Source of the DNA: Salinivirga sp035268865
Lineage (GTDB): Bacteria; Bacteroidota; Bacteroidia; Bacteroidales; Salinivirgaceae
Direction of reading: 5' to 3'
DNA: 9,877 nt
Assembly: GCF_035268865.1 (NCBI RefSeq)
Contig: NZ_DATFKB010000148.1
Span: forward strand, 1-9,877
In this document: positions 1 to 6,467 of the stretch, piece by piece
Numbering within the stretch: position 1 is the first letter of the stretch
Layout of the letters: each line of letters opens with the position of its first letter
The notes under the pieces: model-generated
The model's input: the letters and a program-made list of their open reading frames with translations, nothing else
What the model was told of the DNA's origin: nothing
Database searches by the model: none
Made by a program: the position numbers and the translations under genes

Positions 1-806
1 GTCAGCCAAAAGACAGTCTGTTTCAATATAATTACTACAAGAACCACTTTTTTGATTATATTGATTTTAGCGACAATCAGTTACTTTATTCACCGGTCTA
101 CCATCGCAAGTTAAAATACTATTTTGACCGGGTAGTCATCAGAAGACCAGACTCGGCTATAGCAGCGGCCGACCGATTGCTTAAAAAACTTGAAGATAAA
201 CCGGAATACTTTCAATACACACTGGCTTATGTTTTTAACAAATATGCACAAACAAAGTATATGGGTTTTGATCAGGTTATGGTTCATTTGGCTGAGAATT
301 ACTACCTAAACGGCCGGGCACACTGGGTATCAGATGAATATTTGGATAAATTGCGAGAGCGGGTGCAAAAGTTAAAACCAAACCTCATTGGTAACAAAGC
401 CCCTAAACTTGATAAAGCACAGTCTATTGAAGGATATTTTTATCCTTTGCATGATGTGGAGGCTAAATACACTGTTGTAGCTTTCTGGGAACCCAATTGC
501 GGTCATTGCAAAAAAGTGATACCCAACCTTCATGAAACTGTTTTCAGTGAAATGCATAATATTGGTGTCCAGGTTTATGCTTTTTATACCCAGGTTGACA
601 AAAAAGAATGGAGCAATTTCCTCGAAGAAAAAGGACTTACAGATTGGATTAATGTTTGGGATCCGAATAATTTCACCGATTTTAGAAATAAGTACGATGT
701 TTACAGTACTCCATCATTATTTTTATTAAACCAGGACAAAGAAATAATAGCCAAAAGGGTTGATGTAGAAACCATCAAGTCCATAATTTTGGAAAAAGAA
801 AAATAG
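1..806 (+). CDS. Thioredoxin-like (TlpA/DUF5106-type) envelope protein, 5' end missing
   Basis: The reading frame is open from the first complete codon (position 3) to a TAG at 804-806, so the start lies before the window; a TTG at 177 is only an internal codon. The 267 visible residues fall into two parts. The first, about 120 residues, is helical and rich in Tyr and charged residues, and it resembles the DUF5106 region that precedes thioredoxin domains in Bacteroidota. The second, from about nt 380, is a thioredoxin fold: a GNKAP entry motif, a VVAFWEPNCGHCKK active site with the CGHC cysteines at nt 498-509, and STPSLFLL carrying the cis-proline near nt 709-711. Such proteins are usually exported thiol-disulfide reductases acting in the periplasm; the signal peptide would be in the missing part. 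The gene ends 5 bp before plsY and is probably co-transcribed with it. The thioredoxin call is secure. The DUF5106 label is from memory, and the substrate is unknown. Confidence 0.88.
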   Translation, partial: QPKDSLFQYNYYKNHFFDYIDFSDNQLLYSPVYHRKLKYYFDRVVIRRPDSAIAAADRLLKKLEDKPEYFQYTLAYVFNKYAQTKYMGFDQVMVHLAENYYLNGRAHWVSDEYLDKLRERVQKLKPNLIGNKAPKLDKAQSIEGYFYPLHDVEAKYTVVAFWEPNCGHCKKVIPNLHETVFSEMHNIGVQVYAFYTQVDKKEWSNFLEEKGLTDWINVWDPNNFTDFRNKYDVYSTPSLFLLNQDKEIIAKRVDVETIKSIILEKEK

Positions 807-811
807 GAACC

Positions 812-1432
812 ATGGTTATAACCATTGCTACAATTCTACTGGCATACATTTTAGGCTCAGTACCTACCGCAGTATGGATCGGGAAAGCAAGATACAATAA
901 AGATGTACGTGAGCATGGATCGGGAAATGCCGGGGCTACAAATACATTCCGGGTATTAGGTTGGAAACCCGGTGTGGTTGTTTTTTTAACAGATACGGTA
1001 AAAGGCTTTCTGGCTGTATATTTTACACAAATATCGGGAATCGCATCCCATGAATATGCTGCGCTGTTTTATATTGCAGCCGGTTTATTGGCAGTTTTGG
1101 GACATATTTACCCCATTCTTGCCGGTTTTAACGGAGGCAAAGGTGTAGCTACGATGCTTGGCGTTGTTTTGGCACTGCATGCGCCGGGAGCACTCATTGC
1201 ACTTGGCGTATTTGCCATTGTTTTTTTTACTACCCAATATGTATCACTGGGTTCGTTGGCATCTGCTGTTACCTACCCCCTGGTTATTTTTGTTTTTTTT
1301 CCTGAAACAGACCTTTACCTAAAGTCGTTTGCTGTTATACTTGCAGCTATTCTTTTCCTTAGCCACAGAGGCAATATTGTACGGTTAGTGCGTGGCCAGG
1401 AGAGTAAAGCTAAAATTTACGGAAAACGTTAA
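812..1432 (+). CDS. plsY: Glycerol-3-phosphate acyltransferase PlsY
   Basis: PlsY transfers the acyl group from acyl-phosphate to the sn-1 position of glycerol-3-phosphate, giving lysophosphatidic acid, the first membrane step of phospholipid synthesis. At 206 residues it has the usual family length. All three conserved loops are visible: HGSGNAGATN at about residues 35-44, the glycine-rich GFNGGKGVAT at 105-114, and YVSLGSL at 143-149. A further conserved HRGNI lies at 185-189. Several hydrophobic membrane segments separate these loops. The ATG at 812 is preceded by an AGGA at 805-808, one of the few Shine-Dalgarno-like sequences in the window, and the N-terminus begins directly with the first membrane helix, as in homologues. 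The upstream thioredoxin gene ends 5 bp earlier. The last 23 bp overlap the 3' end of cdaA on the other strand. The gene contains T tracts of 7, 8 and 8 bases (981-987, 1221-1228, 1293-1300). Confidence 0.97.
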   Translation: MVITIATILLAYILGSVPTAVWIGKARYNKDVREHGSGNAGATNTFRVLGWKPGVVVFLTDTVKGFLAVYFTQISGIASHEYAALFYIAAGLLAVLGHIYPILAGFNGGKGVATMLGVVLALHAPGALIALGVFAIVFFTTQYVSLGSLASAVTYPLVIFVFFPETDLYLKSFAVILAAILFLSHRGNIVRLVRGQESKAKIYGKR

Positions 1433-2258
1433 AAAGCGGGTTACCCGTTTGAGATGCTTCCTCTTTCTTTTGCTCATTAATACCGTACCAATTTTCCAGT
1501 TTCGAACGTAATACCTGGCTATTGATATTGTATTGATGAGAAGCTGGTTCAAATATGGAAATACTGCCTGTTTCCTCTGAAACAGTTAAAACAAGTGAAT
1601 GGTAGTTTTCTGTCATTCCTTTGGCGGCTCTGTGTCTTAGTCCCATATGGGCTGGCAAGTCGGTTGTTTTCGACAAAGGTAATACGCACCGGGCAGCCAC
1701 AATTTTTCTATTAAAAATCACAATGGCACCATCGTGCAACGGGCTGTTTTTAAAGAAAATGCTCTCTATTAACCTGCCTGATACTTTACTGTTAATCACG
1801 TCACCAGATTCGATGACCGGTCCTGGCTCTGCACGGGTAGTTAGTACTATTAATGCTCCCGTGCGTGTTGCCGACATGTTGACACAGCTTTTCACAATCT
1901 CATCAACTTCTTTGTCAGATAAAGATTTACGGTTTTTGTAAAATATTTGTTCGACTGAGAAGCTGCGACTAAAAAAGTCGCGGGTTCCAATCATTAATAA
2001 AAAGCGCCGCAGCTCTTGCTGAAAAACTATAATAAGGGCAATTAAACCAACACCCATAAACTGGCCTAAAATGGTACTGAGCAAATCCATTTCAAGTGCT
2101 TCTACAAGTTGCCAAAAAAGATAAACAGAAAAAATAACCACAAATATATTAATGGCAACAGAACCTTTTATAACCAGAAATATTTGGTACATAAGAAATG
2201 CAACCAGTAGTATATCCAGTATATCAAGAAATCTGAGTGATATAAAACCTTCAATCAT
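1410..2258 (-). CDS. cdaA: Diadenylate cyclase CdaA (membrane c-di-AMP synthase)
   Basis: CdaA (also called DacA) condenses two ATP molecules to cyclic di-AMP, a second messenger linked in other bacteria to potassium and osmotic balance and cell-wall homeostasis. The protein is 282 residues, close to the family norm of about 270. Three hydrophobic segments fill roughly residues 10-30, 33-55 and 62-82, followed by a short linker and the DAC domain. The catalytic signatures are intact: LHDGA at 174-178 (DGA motif) and GLRHRAA at 206-212 (RHR motif), with GALIV at 134-138 and a conserved SEETG at 227-231. The last 20 or so residues are a Lys/Glu/Gln-rich tail outside the core. The start codon lies inside the end of folP (8 bp overlap reading ATGATTGA), so translation is probably coupled. 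Firmicutes cdaA is followed by cdaR and glmM; here folP is the partner, as I recall for Bacteroidota. Its 3' end overlaps plsY tail to tail. Confidence 0.96.
   Translation of the reverse strand: MIEGFISLRFLDILDILLVAFLMYQIFLVIKGSVAINIFVVIFSVYLFWQLVEALEMDLLSTILGQFMGVGLIALIIVFQQELRRFLLMIGTRDFFSRSFSVEQIFYKNRKSLSDKEVDEIVKSCVNMSATRTGALIVLTTRAEPGPVIESGDVINSKVSGRLIESIFFKNSPLHDGAIVIFNRKIVAARCVLPLSKTTDLPAHMGLRHRAAKGMTENYHSLVLTVSEETGSISIFEPASHQYNINSQVLRSKLENWYGINEQKKEEASQTGNPLFNVFRKF
1434..1450. terminator. Possible small hairpin at the plsY/cdaA convergent junction
   Basis: Directly after the plsY stop, CGGG-TTA-CCCG (1437-1447) can form a 4-bp GC stem with a 3-base loop, extended by one G-T pair and two A-T pairs. 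Read on the minus strand it is followed by TTTTT, as in an intrinsic terminator, but that position is still inside the cdaA coding sequence, about 20 bp before its stop. Read on the plus strand it follows plsY but lacks a T-run. It is therefore a weak terminator candidate for plsY and an awkward one for cdaA. Confidence 0.3.
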
Positions 2259-3096
2259 ATTGTTCTTGTGTTTTTTTAACTACAGCAACCATTTGAAAAG
2301 CCGGACTTACATCGTGTACCCGAATAATAGAGGCACCATTTTGTAAGGCTAAGGTATGTAAAGCTATTGTTCCATGTAAACTATCTCCAGGCCTGATATT
2401 TAGTAGTTTATAAATCATGGACTTTCGTGACATTCCCACTAAAATGGGTTTGTCCAATACCAAGAGCTCACGCAATCTTTGTAATAGCAAATAATTATCG
2501 TCTATTGTTTTGGCAAACCCAAAGCCCGGATCAATTATTAAATCGCTTATTCCTGCGGATGAAGCACGTTCAGCCATCTGAGCAAAGTATAATGTCAATT
2601 CCCTTATAATATCATCGTAATGGGTTTGCTGCTGCATATTCTGGGGTGTTCCCCTCATGTGCATCCCAATATAGGGTAAGCCATGCTGGCCAGCCACTTC
2701 GAGTATTTCAGGATCAAGATGCCCACCCGATATATCATTTATTATGGCCACATTATAATTCTCAATGGCCCAGTTTGCAACATCTGCCCTGAATGTATCT
2801 ACCGATACAGGATATTGAGGATATTTTGATGCCAGGATGTCCAGTGCCGGCATCAATCTCTCTTTTTCAGTTTTTGGAGATATATCAACAGCGCCAGGGC
2901 GCGATGAGTATCCACCCACATCAATCCAATCTGCACCTTCACTAATAACCCGTGCAACCCTTTGCTCAATGCTGGCAGGTGTTACACGACTCCCCTCATA
3001 AAACGAATCTGGTGTAACATTTAACACAGCCATAATGTAAGGCCGGTCCATATTGACCAATTGCTTATGTATTTTTATTGAGTGCGCTTGTTTCAT
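2251..3096 (-). CDS. folP: Dihydropteroate synthase FolP
   Basis: FolP condenses 6-hydroxymethyl-7,8-dihydropterin pyrophosphate with p-aminobenzoate to give dihydropteroate, a folate precursor; it is the target of sulfonamides. At 281 residues it is a full-length cytoplasmic TIM-barrel enzyme. Visible motifs in order are NVTPDSF (26-32), DVGGYSSRPGA (59-69), SVDTF (98-102), NDISGG (120-125), MHMRGTP (145-151), DPGFGFAKT (189-197), GMSRKS (221-226) and RVHDV (259-263). These cover the pterin-binding and pyrophosphate-binding residues. The second loop has Gly-Tyr-Ser-Ser where many enzymes have Gly-Glu-Ser-Thr (or Ala-Glu-Ser-Thr), as I recall for other Bacteroidota. The ATG at 3094-3096 is preceded by an A/T-rich region with no Shine-Dalgarno sequence. 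The TGA overlaps the cdaA start, giving a two-gene operon transcribed away from tmk. Confidence 0.97.
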   Translation of the reverse strand: MKQAHSIKIHKQLVNMDRPYIMAVLNVTPDSFYEGSRVTPASIEQRVARVISEGADWIDVGGYSSRPGAVDISPKTEKERLMPALDILASKYPQYPVSVDTFRADVANWAIENYNVAIINDISGGHLDPEILEVAGQHGLPYIGMHMRGTPQNMQQQTHYDDIIRELTLYFAQMAERASSAGISDLIIDPGFGFAKTIDDNYLLLQRLRELLVLDKPILVGMSRKSMIYKLLNIRPGDSLHGTIALHTLALQNGASIIRVHDVSPAFQMVAVVKKTQEQYD

Positions 3097-3124
3097 TTTA
3101 AATATAGACCGGAAATATGTATAG

Positions 3125-3136
3125 ATTGTTTACAAT
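3125..3136. repeat. Short inverted repeat ATTGT-TT-ACAAT in the folP leader
   Basis: Two perfect 5-bp arms are separated by 2 bp and lie 29 bp upstream of the folP start, between that gene and its candidate promoter. The spacing would suit a repressor site just downstream of the transcription start. Arms this short in AT-rich DNA arise easily by chance, so the functional reading is only a suggestion. Confidence 0.25.
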
Positions 3137-3152
3137 AGTTTAAAATCCAGTA

Positions 3153-3160
3153 CGAAGGTA
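3153..3160 (-). promoter_or_regulatory. Candidate -7 element for folP-cdaA
   Basis: Read on the minus strand this is TACCTTCG, one mismatch from the Bacteroidota -7 consensus TAnnTTTG. It lies 56 bp upstream of the folP start, a plausible leader length. I see no good TTTG-type -33 element at the 19-21 bp spacing; a T-run occupies that place. It is the best match on this strand in the intergenic region, but it is weak. Confidence 0.4.
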
Positions 3161-3284
3161 CAATTTTATACCTAAAAACCGATGTTCAATGTTTTTTTTA
3201 AAAACTTCCGGAACTTAATAGTCTCTATTTCTAATCAGGTTCACAAATGTTGAATAACGTGTTTATAAAAAACAAACTTTTCAC

Positions 3285-3315
3285 TTTTTACTGTAGTACA
3301 GGCTTAGTATATTTG
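3285..3315 (+). promoter_or_regulatory. Candidate Bacteroidota-type promoter for tmk
   Basis: TATATTTG at 3308-3315 is a perfect match to the Bacteroidota sigma-ABfr -7 consensus TAnnTTTG. TTTT at 3285-3288, with 19 bp of spacer, matches three of the four bases of the TTTG -33 element. Transcription would start near 3320-3324, giving a leader of about 75 nt before the tmk ATG. The inverted repeat at 3311-3370 overlaps the -7 element. It probably drives tmk and possibly the genes beyond it. Confidence 0.55.
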
Positions 3316-3370
3316 AAAGTTTAATTCGCAAGAGATGTGTAATGCAAACCAGCCATGCGAATTTTCAAAT
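3311..3370. repeat. Interrupted inverted repeat overlapping the tmk promoter and leader
   Basis: The left arm is ATTTGAAA (3311-3318) plus ATTCGCA (3324-3330), split by GTTTA (3319-3323). The right arm, TGCGAATTTTCAAAT (3356-3370), is the exact reverse complement of the two left segments joined together. This gives 15 bp of dyad symmetry with one 5-base bulge and a 25-base central region. The outer left segment lies in the -7 element. The inner arms would fall at the very 5' end of the transcript and could form a hairpin there. It could be an operator, a leader structure that stabilises the mRNA, or chance; the length of the match makes chance less likely. Confidence 0.55.
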
Positions 3371-3395
3371 GCTTTATTGATCAAAACGAATTACA

Positions 3396-4091
3396 ATGAA
3401 TAAATTTATAGTGCTGGAAGGACTTGATGGTTCAGGGAAATCGACTCAGGTAGACTTACTTAAAGGTTTTTTTGACGAACAGGGAATTAATTACAAATTC
3501 CTGCATTTTCCACAAACCGAAACACCCTATTTTGGGGAGATGATTGCCCGCTTTTTACGTGGCGAATTTGGTCCGATCGATGCTGTAGACCCCTATTTGG
3601 TGGCCATGTTGTATGCTGGTGATCGCTATTCAGCATCAAACGACATTAAAGAATGGCTTTCCATTGGAACTGTTGTGGTTGTAGACCGATACGTACTCTC
3701 CAATATTGCATTTCAGTGTGCAAAACTTACCAGTGAAGCAGAAAAAGAGAAACTGCGGAATTGGATTTTTCAGTTCGAATACAACTATTATCAGATACCA
3801 AAACCAGGTTTATCAATCTTTCTGGATGTGCCGATGAACTTTGTAAAGCATAATCTTAAAAATGAACGAAAAGGCAACGACAGGGAATATTTGCAGGGAA
3901 AACAAGACATTCATGAAGCAAAATCAAGTTTTCAGGAAGTTGTTAGGAAAGAATACCTGGAAGCGATTAAACTCGATTCAACCTTTGAGAGATTGGACTG
4001 TTCGGAAAATGGAGAGATGAAATCTGCGGATGTAATTTTTAATGAAATACATGCGCTTCTTACAAAATACGACATTATATCTCACAAGTAG
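3396..4091 (+). CDS. tmk: Thymidylate kinase (dTMP kinase)
   Basis: Thymidylate kinase phosphorylates dTMP to dTDP with ATP, an essential cytoplasmic step in dTTP supply. The protein is 231 residues, slightly longer than the roughly 210 of E. coli Tmk. The P-loop GLDGSGKST lies at 9-17, FLRGEFG at 53-59, AGDRYSA at 74-80 (equivalent to the FAADR region), and the family DRY motif at 97-99 within VVVVDRYVLSN. A charged lid region with NERKGNDREYLQG follows at about 156-168. It begins at an ATG close to the P-loop, as the family requires, with an AT-rich leader and no Shine-Dalgarno sequence. A consensus-type promoter and an inverted repeat lie directly upstream. The next gene starts 52 bp after its stop, so it may lead the downstream operon. 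Related deoxynucleoside kinases share the fold, but the combined DR and DRY motifs favour Tmk. Confidence 0.93.
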   Translation: MNKFIVLEGLDGSGKSTQVDLLKGFFDEQGINYKFLHFPQTETPYFGEMIARFLRGEFGPIDAVDPYLVAMLYAGDRYSASNDIKEWLSIGTVVVVDRYVLSNIAFQCAKLTSEAEKEKLRNWIFQFEYNYYQIPKPGLSIFLDVPMNFVKHNLKNERKGNDREYLQGKQDIHEAKSSFQEVVRKEYLEAIKLDSTFERLDCSENGEMKSADVIFNEIHALLTKYDIISHK

Positions 4092-4143
4092 TTTTGCTCA
4101 GGATAAGTTGACCTTAAACAAGTTTAAAATTAAATTTAATATC

Positions 4144-5376
4144 ATGAAGTTCATACAAAATATTTCCAGATTATTAATTGGCTTACTGTTTATATTCAGC
4201 GGTTTTGTAAAAGCTATAGACCCGTTAGGATCTACATATAAATTTACCGATTATTTTGTAGCTTTTAATATAGAGTGGCTCTCTCCTGCTGCCCTTTTCT
4301 TAGCTGTTGTACTATCTTCTATTGAATTTGTTATAGGTTTTGCAATACTAAACAATGTATATACGCGAATCAGCAGCGTGCTCATGTTTATTTTTATGAG
4401 TTTTTTCACATTGCTGACCTTTTATTTGGCACTGGCTAATCCTGTTACAGATTGTGGTTGTTTTGGAGATGCCATAAAACTCACCAACTGGCAAACATTT
4501 TATAAAAACCTGGTATTTATGATTCCCGCCGGAATAGTATTCTGGAAGCGAAAACACTTTTCATCGCGTTTTAATCGACCTGCACAGTTAATAATTGCCA
4601 TAGTGGGAATTCTAATATCATTATATATATCAAAGCAAAGCTACAATCATTTACCAGCAATTGATTTCAGACCATATAAAATTGGGACTGACATCAATCT
4701 GGCTATGAATGATAATTTGCAAGGTGCCCCCCAACCACAATTTGAAACAAAAATTGTATATGAAAAAAATGGCGAAAAAAAGACATTTACAACCGATAAC
4801 CTGCCTGACAGCACATGGCAATGGGTAGAAACCATCAGCAATCAAACTGACAAAGGTTATGAACCGCCCATCCACAATTTTCTTTTGACTAACAATATGA
4901 AACAAGACGTAACGGAGATGGTGCTCAATGATGATGGTTTTACTTTAATGATAGTAGCTTATGACATAGAGAAACTACCGGAAGCGTCTTATGATATGCT
5001 GCATGAAATTTCAGATGTGGGTGGTGCCAATGGTTTTAATGTATTCATAGCTACAGCGTCAAATCCTGAAGATGTGGATCAGTTTAAACGCGAACAGTCT
5101 TTACTAACAAAAACTTATTATGCCGATCCCATCACATTAAAAACCATTGTACGAAGCAACCCGGGCATTGTATTGCTTAAATCAGGGATGATTCTGAATA
5201 AATGGCATTACAATGATTTTCCTCAAGCAAACAAAATGAGTGAATATCATTTGTATAAAGCATCGCTTCAAGAAAAGCACAGTAAAACAATGATGCTTAT
5301 AGGTTTTTTTATTGGCATTTGGTTACTGTTGTCTACTATTTTTGAAATTGTTGGATTTAAATCGCGGTATTCGTGA
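4144..5376 (+). CDS. DoxX/MauE-like membrane protein with thioredoxin-like C-terminal part (BT_3928-type)
   Basis: The function is unknown. The 410-residue product has four hydrophobic segments at about 8-25, 46-70, 78-98 and 121-134, typical of DoxX/MauE proteins, with DCGCFGD at 103-109 as seen in MauE-like redox membrane proteins. A fifth segment follows at 147-163. A soluble region of about 220 residues comes next, ending in SNPGIVLLKSG (338-348), which looks like the cis-proline strand of a thioredoxin fold, but it has no CxxC. A last hydrophobic helix lies at 382-404. From memory it matches the Bacteroidota family called BT_3928, often found next to tpiA, as here. I chose the ATG at 4144 because it starts just before the first membrane helix; an in-frame ATG at 4042 would overlap tmk by 50 bp and add an untypical polar leader. 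The stop overlaps the next gene by 4 bp. A role in envelope redox or quinone-linked electron transfer is inference. Confidence 0.85.
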   Translation: MKFIQNISRLLIGLLFIFSGFVKAIDPLGSTYKFTDYFVAFNIEWLSPAALFLAVVLSSIEFVIGFAILNNVYTRISSVLMFIFMSFFTLLTFYLALANPVTDCGCFGDAIKLTNWQTFYKNLVFMIPAGIVFWKRKHFSSRFNRPAQLIIAIVGILISLYISKQSYNHLPAIDFRPYKIGTDINLAMNDNLQGAPQPQFETKIVYEKNGEKKTFTTDNLPDSTWQWVETISNQTDKGYEPPIHNFLLTNNMKQDVTEMVLNDDGFTLMIVAYDIEKLPEASYDMLHEISDVGGANGFNVFIATASNPEDVDQFKREQSLLTKTYYADPITLKTIVRSNPGIVLLKSGMILNKWHYNDFPQANKMSEYHLYKASLQEKHSKTMMLIGFFIGIWLLLSTIFEIVGFKSRYS

Positions 5377-6461
5377 TCAAACAAACACTATTGCAAGTCG
5401 GCTATGCTGTATTGGTACTTTACGGTGTGGTTTCATTGGTTTTTCTATTGTTCATCATTTTACCGGGCGACCCTGCACAAATGATGGTTGGCCAGCGTAG
5501 CGATGAACAAACGCTAACCAATATCCGGAATGAATATGGCTTCAGCGAGCCTGTCGGTGTACAATATTTAATGTACCTGAACGATTTATCACCAATTGGT
5601 ATAATTGTAAAAAATGCCAGTGGATTTGCCCCAACTGCAGACAGATTTGAGCACTACAAGACACTTTTACCACTTGGGAAACACACCAGGTTGGTATTAA
5701 AATTTCCCTACCTTAGAAATTCTTACCAAAGCAAGCAATCAGTAAATGAATTATTAATGAATGCACTGCCCCAAACACTCATACTTGCCCTGGTTAGTAT
5801 TGCTATAGCCGCTTTTTTTGGTATAATAATGGGATTTGTGGCAGCCTATTTCAAAGGCACCGTGTTTGATAAGGGATTGGTATCACTTACGGCCCTTGGC
5901 ATGAGTTTACCCTCTTTTTTCGCGGCTATACTTATGGGCTGGATTTTTGCCTACCTGCTCGAATCCTATACACACCTGAATTTAACAGGTAGTTTATATG
6001 AAATGAACGCAATTACGGGAGCACAACACCTTGCGTTATATAACCTGATTCTACCTGCTTTGACATTGGCAATAAGGCCATTAAGCGTTTTTATTCAACT
6101 AACAAGAAACAGCTTGTTGCATGAAACAACCTCAGACTATTTTGTAACAGCACTGGCTAAGGGCAATTCAAAAATCGGAGCCATGCGAAACCATGCCCTT
6201 AAAAATGCACTAAATCCTGTTATTACAGTAATTTCAGGTTGGTTTGCCTCAATGCTGGCCGGTGTTGTTTTTGTGGAATACATCTTTGGTTGGAAAGGTA
6301 TCGGGCAGCTTTTAGTCAATGCACTTAATAATTATGATTTTCCTGTAGTTATGGGTTGCATTCTAACGATAGCTTTCCTATTTTTATTGATTAATATGTC
6401 AGTCGATGTAATTTATCGTTGGCTCGATCCCCGAATACGATATCAAACTTTAAAAAAATAA
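5373..6461 (+). CDS. DppB/OppB-type ABC transporter permease
   Basis: This is an inner-membrane permease subunit of a peptide/nickel-type ABC transporter. The 362-residue protein has an N-terminal membrane helix (about 9-30) ending in LPGDPAQ, the hallmark of DppB-like permeases. A periplasmic stretch of about 100 residues follows, somewhat longer than I would expect for E. coli DppB, then five further helices. The cytoplasmic EAA loop that docks on the ATPase is at about 255-282 (DYFVTALAKGNS through ALKNALNP), followed by GVVFVEYIFGWKGIGQLL, a strongly conserved DppB signature. It starts with GTG inside the previous stop (GTGA overlap), which fits translational coupling, and only this start keeps the first helix. 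No DppC-like permease, ATPase or binding protein is in the window, so its partners must lie elsewhere or it is used in an unusual way. The substrate cannot be told. Confidence 0.92.
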   Translation: MIKQTLLQVGYAVLVLYGVVSLVFLLFIILPGDPAQMMVGQRSDEQTLTNIRNEYGFSEPVGVQYLMYLNDLSPIGIIVKNASGFAPTADRFEHYKTLLPLGKHTRLVLKFPYLRNSYQSKQSVNELLMNALPQTLILALVSIAIAAFFGIIMGFVAAYFKGTVFDKGLVSLTALGMSLPSFFAAILMGWIFAYLLESYTHLNLTGSLYEMNAITGAQHLALYNLILPALTLAIRPLSVFIQLTRNSLLHETTSDYFVTALAKGNSKIGAMRNHALKNALNPVITVISGWFASMLAGVVFVEYIFGWKGIGQLLVNALNNYDFPVVMGCILTIAFLFLLINMSVDVIYRWLDPRIRYQTLKK

Positions 6462-6467
6462 ATAATT

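Larger units (their letters stand above)
3097..3395. other. Divergent intergenic region between folP and tmk
   Basis: These 299 bp contain no credible gene on either strand. They are AT-rich and hold the promoter candidates and inverted repeats listed separately. Other small symmetric sequences are a T8/A5 run with flanking G and C (3191-3205) that could fold into a weak hairpin, directly followed by the perfect palindrome TTCCGGAA (3206-3213). The middle part (about 3214-3280) shows nothing I can assign. As the only sizeable gap in the window, it must carry the 5' control of both divergent transcription units. Confidence 0.8.

Noticed and set aside
177..806. TTG at 177 as the start of the thioredoxin-like gene
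   Set aside because: The same frame stays open back to the window edge with coherent protein sequence, so the gene is truncated by the window and the TTG is internal.
1621..1941. Plus-strand open frame of 106 codons inside cdaA
   Set aside because: It is the antisense shadow of the catalytic domain of cdaA, where codon constraint keeps a second frame open.
3191..3213. T-run/A-run hairpin plus TTCCGGAA as a terminator
   Set aside because: No gene ends nearby on either strand, and the stem would be almost all A-T pairs; a terminator role makes no sense between divergent genes.
4089..4096. TAGTTTTG at the tmk stop as a promoter for the DoxX-like gene
   Set aside because: It matches TAnnTTTG, but there is no -33 element at the right spacing and this short motif is expected by chance in AT-rich DNA. 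An internal promoter here is possible but not supported.
4042..4143. Upstream in-frame ATG for the DoxX-like gene
   Set aside because: It would overlap tmk by 50 bp and add a polar leader of 34 residues before the first membrane helix; the ATG at 4144 begins just before that helix.
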